Shown: piece by piece, positions 51,780 through 61,299 of the stretch
How positions within the stretch are numbered: position 1 is the stretch's first letter
Layout of the letters: each line of letters starts with the position of its first letter
NCBI RefSeq assembly: GCF_018139145.2
Contig: NC_059478.1
Coordinates: 12,507,001 to 12,571,000, forward strand
Length of the DNA: 64,000 nucleotides
From: Gymnogyps californianus
Lineage: Eukaryota; Chordata; Aves; Accipitriformes; Cathartidae
Reading direction: 5' to 3'
Notes under the pieces: generated by a model
Databases searched by the model: none
What the model was told of the DNA's origin: nothing
What the model saw: only the letters and a program-made list of their open reading frames with translations
Made by a program: the position numbers and the translations under genes

Positions 51780-53430
51780 CCTTGTAAGTAATGTTTAGGA
51801 GTCATGTGTGCAGTCCTGTGTAGTTACATCTGCCAGCCCCACTATTCCAGTTCAGGAGTTTGCGTGATCAGAGGTACCACTCTCTATAAAAGGGATAAAA
51901 TGCTAAAAATGTTCAGTGCATGAAAGGGGTGGAGGAGGGGTTTGGTTAGTGAGGGGTCCAACCTGCCCTTTGCTATTGTTGGAAACTACATTTATGCTTT
52001 TAACTACTGTCCTAGAGAAAAACGCTATAGGTAGTTTATCTCTGTAATGTAAACATATGACATCAAGTGTTGCATGGTATAATTTAGAATGTGAAAAGAA
52101 AACAACAACAGAACTCTTCAGTTTTGGATAATTCTAACTTAATGTCAGATGTTTTATTTTTACTAGAAGGGGAAAATATGCCCAGCCTTAATCTGTCCTT
52201 TTGGACATCAGGTCATCTGTCCTCTTATATCTTCCAGAGTGTTTTTTTAAAATCATGTTCTTCTCTCTCTGGCTCTGCTTGCCCTCCTGGTGCCAAACTG
52301 CCCTCCTCCCCACCTCATCTCTCCTTACAAGGCTTTGGAGAAAATGTTGCATCTTTTATAGTTGTTGATTCCCCAGGGCTTTTGAAGTCGCAGCAGTTTG
52401 CATCTCTGTAGTTAGCTTATCTACAAACAGAAAGAGCCAACACCCAGGAGGTTTTTTGTCTTGGCTATTTTTTTTCAGTCCGGAGAAAGACTTTCCTGCC
52501 ACTTTATCCCTGAAGACACTGTGGAGACACTGGAGAAAATGGATACAAGATGAGACTTCCCTAGGGCAATGCATGCGTGGAGGTTTGCATGCCCGGAGCC
52601 AGGCTTCCCCCCAGCAGCACGGCAGCACCTCTGCGGTCTCCTCTCGCAGCTGGGGGCTCTGTGTTCAGAGGAAACGTGCATGACTGCCAAAAACAGCTTT
52701 TACAGCAGTCGCGTTACCCTTGCTGCCTCTGCATAAAAGCATTTGGCACCTGGTTTCAAGCTGTTTTTCAGAGTTGCTGGCAGGCTCCTGTCAGTCACAA
52801 AAAAACTTGGCTTGGGGTTGTGAATTTCTCTGCCATGGTTCCCTGGGACAGTTGGGCTATTTGCCTTACTGCTACTATGCCAGCGCTAAGCCTTGATGGG
52901 AAAGAAGGAGTAGTCCTCAGGTGTATTTCCTGAGGATGTAGTTCAGTGGAAGTGGAAGAATGGACGTGGACGACAAGAGATGCCAGAATTGGGGTAGCTG
53001 GAGCTGATGTCAGTGAGGAAACAGGCAGCATCCCGCAGCTGGTGATTAGCCCTGTGGAAACTAGATTTATGACTTGGATTGCAGCTATCAGTGCTCTACA
53101 CCTAAAGCTTGGATTGCATTATTTGAGTAAGATGAAAATCAGTATTCAGCTATATGTGAAGCTTTGTGTAATCAAAACCAGGCTATTACATTTCTACCTG
53201 CTGGAGGTCTGCAGACTGTCGTGTTCCTAAGGAAATGTTGGTGTGGGTGCCAGGGCTGTAAATTATCTTTCACATGTTTCTGTCTGTATGACTTTGACAC
53301 TTCAATGTATGCCATAGCACTATTTAGTAGAGGCATAATTTGTATAGCTGGTAATTGAAATTTGCTGTTTGTTTTTAAGGGCCTATTAGAGGTGCCATTA
53401 TGTGAAACGAAGGGTTTGCTTTTAGGCCAT

Positions 53431-53458
53431 CTCTCTCTCTCTCTCTTTTTTTTTTTTT
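53431..53458 (+). repeat. CT microsatellite followed by poly-T (13 T)
   Basis: A CT dinucleotide repeat of about 15 bases is followed by 13 T, the same arrangement as at 51742. Confidence 0.95.
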
Positions 53459-53838
53459 CTTCCCCCCTTTGAATGGGTTTTCATTCATTCTGCCTTTTTT
53501 GAAAAGCCCTCATCCTTTCTCCTTCCCTAGAGGCTTGTGGTTTGATTAAAATTAACCTGAACTAACACAGAGTACTAACACGATACCAGAACAAGGCAGA
53601 TGCAGAGAAAATGTTCAATTTAACTTATGAACACCCTTTACTTGGAATAATATGCTCTTTAGATCAGCAGCTGTGTAATCACCCTGAAGTTGTCTGGCTG
53701 CATGTCCTTTTTCACATCTGTCAGCCAAGTTAAATGCAAATATAAATGTAACAATTCCTAGAGGTCTTTTGGTTCAAAAGCTAATGATGGCTTATGGTAA
53801 AATAAGATACATGCGATGTGTCTGTGTGTGTTTCCCCT

Positions 53839-53858
53839 CCCCCCCCCCCCCCCCCCCC
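53839..53858 (+). repeat. Poly-C run (20 C)
   Basis: A run of 20 C on the sense strand is preceded by TTTCCCCT and a short TG repeat. Confidence 0.93.
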
Positions 53859-56800
53859 ATCCCCATCTGTGCCAAATGAAGTATTGATCCAGGGTTGTCC
53901 GGGGCCTGGTAAACTGCAGAGTAGCAAATAATAGAGCTTTCTTAATATAAGTCATTTGAGAATATATTTATGTATAACAATTTCATCTTATCTCTGAGTG
54001 ACAGAGGCGCAAAAAGATGATTTCTCTTTTTCTCTTTTCTCTTCCCTCCCCCCCTCTCCAATCTGATGTATGAGTGAAAACAGCTTAATGAAAACTCACT
54101 CAGCGTGTGGGCATGAGTGGCAGTTCTGGCTTTGAAGTATCCTGGATATGAGACACTTGGAATTGGCCTTGTAAGAGCATTACCCTAGTGATGCAGAGTG
54201 TATATGTCTTTGTTTTCTTTAGGAACATTGGATTTCTATTTGCATTAGCTTTTTGTTTTTCATAATCTGCTCAGAGCTCTGGGCAGTGTATGTATATAAC
54301 CAGCTAATTAATATGTGCACGTACATATCTCAGGACTCCCTACCTTTCAATACTCTTAATTTGAGTCTCTGAAAGATTCTAGGGTGAATTTCTCCTACTA
54401 AATTAAACCCTTTGATATTTGTCATATCGAAACCAATGTGCTCTTCTTTCATTCAAATTTTCCCTGTTATGAAGTGAGGAAAAAACACAGAAAATGCAAT
54501 GTAGCCTTGATAAGTAATCTGAAATATGTGTAACCATTTTATATTCATGGTTGTCTTGCTGATAAATTTTACTTGGAAACCGGTTGGAAGCTCATGTAGA
54601 ATGAAGGGTAGTATTTCTCTTGTATAAGATATCCTGTATTAAATGAGCAAATGCCTTCTTTGCCAATGGAAATTTGAATGTCCTCAAGATGGGCTTCGAA
54701 GGAATTGATTCTTGAAATGACAATGGTTAATTATACTGATATTGCATGCCAAAGTGAAGGAGGCTAAGATTTTGTCAAGCATGGACAGAAAAACATCCTT
54801 CTTTCTGATTAACGAAGTACAGGTATGCTTGCTTCTCTGAAAAAGCAAATAGCAGGTCTGTAGTTTCCTTTGAGATGGTGGTACCTAAACCAGTCTTATG
54901 CAGCCATCAGGGTCTCTTCATGCATAGACCTTAGTTTGAGAGTAGTAACAACTACATGTAAAGCAGGTATTATTTTTATATACTATTTACACTGCTATAC
55001 TTTTATATAACTGAAAGCCAGCCAGCCAGAACTATTTCAAAGTCAGTTGATAAGGGGGCATGATAGGAATGTAATTAGAGATCTAAAGTTTTCTTGAACG
55101 TAAGAGTGCTCGAGATCACTCTTCCAACCCAGAGACTGGAATGGAGACAGACCATAGCAAAGGAGCTTATCAACTCTCTGAAGGATTAATTTTCTTTTAT
55201 AATTGAAGATTTTTAAAATTTGTTTCCCAAAATTTGATGAAGTAAAATAAGACCTGTTTGGTAAGAAACCCATGTGCATGTAGCAAAAGTAGCACGTCAA
55301 AATGTAGGTTGGTATTGGAAATATTTTTTCCTTGGCAAATAACTGCTTTTATGTTATGCTAATCTGTTTCTATGTATCTGCTAAATAAATTCACTTCAAG
55401 GGAGGGAGTAAAGCTAAGTTTTCAACAAAATGCAGCACTCAAATACTAAGCTAGATGCACAAATTTTGAAAAAAGACTTGATAGATAATATGGTAGTGAA
55501 TTCTTGGTGACTTTTACTGTGTCTTAGAAAAACATATCCTGATTTAAGTGCATACATAGAAACAACTGCTTTGAAGATCTAACCCACAAGTGAGTCTTTC
55601 TAGGTTTTATTGGCATAAACTATGAAACTGTTGCCATCAACATTTGTTGATCACTTCATGTTTTCAGTTTAGGTAAACATCCGAAATACAAATATGGGCC
55701 TAGTCCTGACAGCAGCTGTCAACAGCAAGGAAATTTTGCCTGTTAGGAAGACAGTGAGTTGCAAAATGATTTACTTCTGTTTCTTCTAAAAGTGGAAAAG
55801 TACTTTTAAAACGTACTTTGTCTGGTTTTGAACTGCATGATTTCTAAGTTCTTTTTAAGAAACAAGATTAAGAAGTGACCCCCACCAAAATACTCGGTAA
55901 GGCACGTTTTAAACTCAGACACACCACTGCTATGGAAAGAAGTAAAATAGTCCCTCTAGTGTACTGCTGCTGTAAGTATGCATAGGAATATCTGATGTGA
56001 TTTACTGAAGAGTATGGCTGCAGGATATTACAAAATAACGTTTCGGCAAGGGATATGAAAGTGCTTACATAAATTGGAGTGTCTGACCTACAACAGTAAG
56101 TCAAGTGAAACAATAATAAATGCCAAGTCAAAAAAAAAAATCTGCTGTTAGAGTAACTCATGAAGTAAAAAGTAAAGAGCACGAGACCATTGCTCTTGCC
56201 AGCTGCGCCCGAAACATGAATGAGGAGCAGAGCCACTTGCTGGGGCACGGGCTGAGGTGCGCTTCCTCTTGCAGGGCTGTAGATTTGAATTTCATGTCAT
56301 ATTTTGCATTCACTGACTATATACTGAAAAACAAACTTGGATGTTCACATCTTCCTGAAGCGAGTGTGGCTTTGATGTGACTTCTAAAGACTTGCTTAAC
56401 CTCTGTCTGACTGCATTAGTCAGTGCAAAGGAGCTATATTGAGGCTGGTGCAGATGGGGCTTCCTTTTATGCCTGAAAGTCTCTTGCTAACATCTCCCAA
56501 TTTCAGGTTCGCTGCAGGAGTATCATAGAGTTATTGAGTTTTCCAGTGTGAAGGGATGTAGTCGTTGCAGGATGTTTTGGAATATAAATGTTTCTTTTTT
56601 CATGTGTCGTAGCTAGCCAGAACATAAATACGAGTCTTTACTCGGTATCTAGTTTTCACTGCCTGTTCCTGGTAATAGCGTGTGTGCAAAGGCCCTGCAG
56701 CCCTTTGTACATTTGTTTGTTGCAGGGCAGAGCCAGCCATGGAAGCCCTGTTGTTCTGGATTTTGTACAAGAAAGGAGTGCTACTTTTGCACTTAAGCTA

Positions 56801-57156
56801 AGATCCAGTTTAGCCTAATTCAGATGTACAGGAGCATTTGAGTCCTTGCTGTGGAAGAGAACTGGGCAGTCATTTAGGGTTAAATGGGTAAAATGGATTA
56901 AAGCTCCACTGAAAGGAAGAGAGCAAGGCAAAAAAAGCACATGAAAAGCATTAAATTGAATGTTATGGATTTTCATGTGTATGGTACACTGTAATTTTGG
57001 AGTTCAGAATTGCACTATATTATAGCTTCCCTCATGTCAAATGTATAGGGCTTCAAACTAGCACTGTTCTGAAAAACTCCCAAGTCTGTCTTTGTCAGTT
57101 TGTTGAAAATCAGACATTTTGCTGGGTTTAGTTAGATGAATGTCTATTGAAACTCC

Positions 57157-57158
<2 letters not shown>

Positions 57159-57190
<32 letters not shown>
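57159..57190 (+). repeat. Poly-T run (32 T)
   Basis: This is an uninterrupted run of 32 T and the longest homopolymer in the window. It could be read as the poly-A tail of a minus-strand retrocopy, but the adjacent sequence shows no recognisable element. Confidence 0.93.
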
Positions 57191-57718
57191 CTGACAACTC
57201 AGCCCATACATAACTGCGACCTTCCTCATGGACCTAGAAATTCGGGAACTCTTCAGAGTTCCTGCAGTGGCTTAGAGCCAAAGAACTGAAATTTCATGTG
57301 GAAGGAAAATCTTTCTTTGCCCCATTCATGTTGGAGCAAATACATTTACACGTATGTGATGCTGAAATAGTATGTTGACCAGAAGTGGTAGTTCATGTAT
57401 GATTACTTGTGTAAGTATTCCTGACATTTTCTCCGAAATCTTTAAGGAAACCACAACAGCAAGAAAAAGACCCCTCAGCAGAAACTGTTCCGTTTCTTGA
57501 CAGAGTGCTGTTTTAAGCTGTGCTTTAATAGAAGCGGACAATGAGCAAGCATTACCTTTTATTTTGTGGAAGTTATGTCTGTTTTCAGTAATGTATTTTA
57601 ATCTTAAATACACACTGGGGTGCTTAATGGTCTTAAGTTCTTAATTGTTTTGTTTTGAAATAGAAGAGCAGGAATCCCTGCCCATTACCTTTCCCCTTTT
57701 GCGATGCTAGCGTGGCCA

Positions 57719-57780
57719 TGCTTTATCATGTACTTCTGGAGAACGCAGTGCTTTATCATGTACTTCTGGAGAACGCAGTG
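57719..57780. repeat. Perfect 30-bp tandem duplication
   Basis: The unit that starts CTTTATCATGTACTTCTGG and ends GAACGCAGTG occurs at 57721-57750 and again at 57751-57780 with no mismatch. The two preceding bases (TG) also match the end of the unit. Confidence 0.97.
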
Positions 57781-58080
57781 TGTCTCTGATTGAGATACTG
57801 ACAGGTGTTGTGATGATTACCATTTTCTTCTTAGTGGATTATCCAGTGTTCAGTTTTTGATGAAAATCTGCCTGTTGGCTTCCTAGCATGTTAGTTTGCT
57901 CTTCCTGCAGTGCCAGACCTTCTCCGTTCTAAGAGCAGTGAAAATTGTTAGTAGTCTTCTGTTGTCTCTAGTCATATAGTTCCTTTCTCTTTCCTCTTCT
58001 GTGGGTGCCTGTTCTCATAAACACTTTTCTGGCTTCCTCAGTGTGTGGTGGTCTTTTTTCCCCTCACCTGCCCTGCCCTG

Positions 58081-58098
58081 CCCCCCCCCCCCCCCCCC
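58081..58098 (+). repeat. Poly-C run (18 C)
   Basis: A run of 18 C on the sense strand is preceded by CCTGCCCTGCCCTG. Confidence 0.93.
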
Positions 58099-59893
58099 GC
58101 CGAAGATTTCACATCACTTCCTGAAGAAGTTTTTCTGTTCCTCTTAATTTATAAGTCTTGCTTTTGCTTGTGTTCATATTGATAGCTGTAAAATGTAATT
58201 TGGCAGTACATTTTGGGAATAACATTTACTAGTTATCTTCCAAAAATTCATAATTTTTTTTTTGTACACATCTTTTTCGTATTATCTTGAAGCAACCATA
58301 ATTAGCTGTGAAGAGTAAGCCATACTTCTACTGGGTTTGATTATGCTAGATAAGTGAGAATCCCTCTAAGGAAAAGGGTTTGCGTGGGTGGAATGGTTTG
58401 CAAAAGATTTTCTGTGTGCTGGGAAATAACATGTTGAAACAAGAAAGGGATATTTAGTTCACCAGACTTGCCCCCCTCTGTTTCGATAATCATTAAACCT
58501 CTTTTCCTGTGATTTTGCCAATCAATGTTCACCCATCTGTCAGGACAGATCATTTTGCCAGCTATTGAATTTTCAGTTAACCTTCCCATAGTGTCTTATC
58601 TCATGCAGCTTAGCAGTCCTTGCAGTCCTGCACTGGGATTCTCGCAGGTGTGCAGAGGCAGGTTCTTGTCTGGTACAGAAACCAGAACCCCCCTGCAACA
58701 GCAAGACTTTTTAAAGGAGTCTTTTTTCCTTTTTGACCTTTTGACTAATGTGAAATAGTTTGTAATTAACTTTATGGTTTATTCAATCAACTTTTATTTA
58801 CAATTTCCAAAACTTATTCTAGGCTGTATTGCAGTTCTTCTATTCATAGGGGAATTAATGTGCCCGCACCTTTGATTATGTTCATAGCATATTTATTTGT
58901 TTTTATTATTCTTTGACTTTCCTGAAAGGCAAAACCAGATTTTCTGTGACATGAATTTTCACAGCAGCTTAAATGAACCCAAAATGTTCCTTTCACAGTA
59001 GTATAACTTAGTTCATTCTGAATTTTGCTTATCTGCATATGAGACCTGATTCACTTTGGAGGCTTTGTAACTTCAGTTTAAGCTCTGTAGTTGGTGATTA
59101 TTCTCTGTGGTTTTTACTTTGTCATTCTCCTGTGTAAACATGTCATTGTCCTTCCTTTGAGAGATGTACTTTTAACTCTGTGTTTTATGGTCGGGTTAGT
59201 CTTGTAATTAGAACTTGAAAAATAAACAATTTTAATTGTAGAGATTATTCCCAAATGCCCATGGAATGTAGAATTGCTGTACTAAATTTGGTACTACTGA
59301 TAAAAACCTTCTTTGGAGATTTCACTTCAGCTTAATACGGATTTTAAGTTTTAAAGACCCAACCTGAAACTTCTGAGAAGTTCAGGGGAACCTTGTCATT
59401 GGAAGTATGGCAATTCAGACAGGGTGTCATTTTGGCTCTTTTTCTCTCTCTAGCAAATAAGACTTGCCAGTCTGATAGTGCTCAAAATAAGAGAAAATCT
59501 TTGTGACAGAGAGGACATGCTAGGCAGAGTACAAGTTGGTCTTGTATTATTACAGCTGACAGCAAAATGACTCCATGTATGTGACCATAAGCACGTGTAT
59601 TCTACCCTCACTAATGTTCTTCCTTTCTTATTGTATAACCTTGAGCACTTACAGGAGGTATTTGCTTAGAATGAGATCTTCCAGACTGCTGCCACCTTCT
59701 AAAAATAAACAAAGCTTATGGGCTCAAATGTGCAGCTTCTTTAACTGTTTGGCTAATAAGAGATTGCTTTTCCTTTGCAAGCCAGTCCTGAAAAGGTGGC
59801 TTTCTGCTGGTTTGGCATTTGACTCCCTCTTCTGGCCAGTGTTTGGAAAAGCTCAAATTAATACTTTTGGATTTTCTTTCTGGAGCTACAATT

Positions 59894-59912
59894 AAAAAAA
59901 AAAAAAAAAAAA
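59894..59912 (+). repeat. Poly-A run (19 A)
   Basis: This is an uninterrupted run of 19 A, about 380 bp upstream of exon 3. No retrocopy is recognisable upstream of it. Confidence 0.95.
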
Positions 59913-60294
59913 TCTTCAGAGCAGTCTGTAAGATAAAATTTAATTACAATTGCGTCCAGGTCCATTTGCAAATTGAATGTCTAATTTGTGACATGTATGA
60001 CCTGGTTTTAAATCTACTTAAATTGGCTTTTACTTGTGCTAAAACTTGTAAATAAGAGATTTCCCTTTTCCTCTCTTTGTGCTCCCATTACGTCCCCCAG
60101 TACAAAAGCACTGAAGACCAGCTCATGGGAAATCCGTGGAAGTTCAGTGCACTCTGTTTGGTGCAGCCGGATTCTGTGTCTGTTTATATCATTCGACGTG
60201 AAATGGTGTTGCTGATAATTAAACAATAGAGAAGAAAATGTTTTATTGCTTCTGTTCTACAACTAATCACGGTTTCTGTTTCCTTCTTCTCTAG

Positions 60295-60353
60295 GTGATA
60301 GAAACGCTTTCAAAACTTTCTCGCACTCCTATTGCATTAGGCACAGGAATAAG
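60295..60353 (+). CDS. VAV3: VAV3 coding exon 3 (end of CH domain, residues ~108-127)
   Basis: This is a 59-nt exon encoding VIETLSKLSRTPIALGTGI plus the first two bases (AG) of an arginine codon that exon 4 completes. It continues directly from DFGK of exon 2, giving the contiguous Vav motif DFGKVIETLSKLSR. It corresponds to the C-terminal helix of the CH domain and the start of the linker. The residues RTPIALGTGIRPFP across the exon 3/4 junction match VAV3 rather than VAV2, which has a different segment here. The acceptor is TTTCCTTCTTCTCTAG and the donor is AAG|GTATGT. The exon begins in phase 0 and ends in phase 2, so skipping it alone would shift the frame. Confidence 0.97.
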
Positions 60354-61233
60354 GTATGTTATTGCCCTAGTGAATGGTGGGAATAATGCCTCTTGCACGA
60401 TGCTCCTTGGAAAAGTTGTTAGAGGCAGTGTAGGCAGTGTCCCCCAGTAAGAACTTCTCTGGTTGTAAACCAAGTTGCCCAGTGGACAGCTAACCAAGGC
60501 TCTGGACCTCTGAGGAGCTCTGAAGGGTATCTTCTACCTCTGGTACGCTTACTGAAGTGTCTGAACTACATTTACTTCTCGTGCTGAAACATGAGGTGAA
60601 CAAATGAGCAGTTAGTATTACAGAACTTGTGTGATAATTGTGACACGTGGATTGTAAGTCAGGCTGATGCAGTGCTGATCTATGTGAAGACAAATAGGTT
60701 TTCTCTTCTTTCTCCCTTCTAAAAATCAGCAAAACTGCCAAGTTTGTGAGATTCTCATTTTCAAAAAGAAACCAAAAAATCCCAAGCAAACCTTAACCTC
60801 ATGAACTATAATTGTGGGCTGTGAGAGAAGGTGAAAGACTTGATGCTTTGGTGTTCTCCATCTTTTTGAATGGTTTGATTCAGCAGTCTTATCATATATG
60901 AATGGATGACGTTTTTAAAACATACACAAAACTCCCTAGCCAGTCCTGTAATCCATGTCCTGTGCTAAAAAGAGTAGTTAATATTCTCAGTCGAAAAACT
61001 GACAATGATGTGTATTAGTGGTGATTTATAACAACTCCATCCAGTAGGGTTTTTTATTATATTAAGTATCAATTCCTAAGTTTAAATACATGTATACTGT
61101 TCATCAGAGAAAGAGGAATGTACAAACACATTAACATACAGTAATCTCTGTGAAAATTTCAGAAACCAAACAAAAACCCACTATGTGACTAGACTAGTGC
61201 TGCCTATAATTCATGCTATTTTTCTTTCTGTAG
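60354..61233 (+). other. VAV3: VAV3 intron 3 (880 bp)
   Basis: This is a short phase-2 intron with donor GTATGT and a pyrimidine-rich acceptor (TTTTTCTTTCTGTAG). It is about 35 times shorter than intron 2. I found no repeats or additional exons in it. The open frames inside it on the minus strand show no known protein similarity. Confidence 0.95.
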
Positions 61234-61299
61234 GCCCTTCCCTACAGAAGAAAGCGTTGATGATGAAGATGTCTACAAAGGTCTTCCTGATTTAATAGA
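61234..61299 (+). CDS. VAV3: VAV3 coding exon 4 (acidic region start, residues ~127-149, Tyr141 equivalent)
   Basis: This is a 66-nt exon. Its first base completes the arginine codon split with exon 3, and it then encodes PFPTEESVDDEDVYKGLPDLI plus two bases (GA) of an Asp or Glu codon finished in exon 5. The segment begins the acidic region of Vav proteins. The tyrosine codon at 61274-61276, in the context DDEDVYKGLPDL, aligns with the first of three regulatory tyrosines in VAV3 (Tyr141 in human numbering). Phosphorylation of these tyrosines by Src- and Syk-family kinases releases the DH domain from autoinhibition. The acceptor is TTCTTTCTGTAG and the donor is GA|GTATGT. Both ends are phase 2. 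The differences from the mammalian sequence that I can recall are conservative (Ile to Val, Asn to Asp). Confidence 0.97.

Larger units (their letters stand above)
29297..60294 (+). other. VAV3: VAV3 intron 2 (complete, 30,998 bp)
   Basis: This is a phase-0 intron bounded by GTAAGG at the 5' end and a TTTCCTTCTTCTCTAG acceptor at the 3' end. Contents seen: a minus-strand CR1 LINE at 37071-37937, hairpins at 26808-26833 equivalents within this intron (36983-37011 and 46442-46469), pyrimidine-rich tracts at 43370-43560 and 46505-46640, a diverged 43-bp tandem duplication at 47284-47369, a perfect 30-bp tandem duplication at 57719-57780, C runs at 48653, 53839 and 58081, T runs at 51759 and 57159, and an A run at 59894. 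A slightly GC-richer stretch at about 52250-53050 has overlapping open frames on both strands but no recognisable protein. I see no nested gene. Correction for clarity: the hairpin at 26808-26833 belongs to intron 1, not to this intron. Confidence 0.95.

Noticed and set aside
52250..53230. Several overlapping open frames of 75-118 codons in a slightly GC-richer stretch of intron 2
   Set aside because: No protein family is recognised, the frames overlap on both strands, and there is no exon-like conservation evidence available.
53734..53741. An exact ATGCAAAT octamer (POU-factor site) in a region with an enhancer-like look
   Set aside because: An 8-mer is expected a few times in this much AT-rich DNA by chance, and no cluster of other lymphoid motifs was seen.
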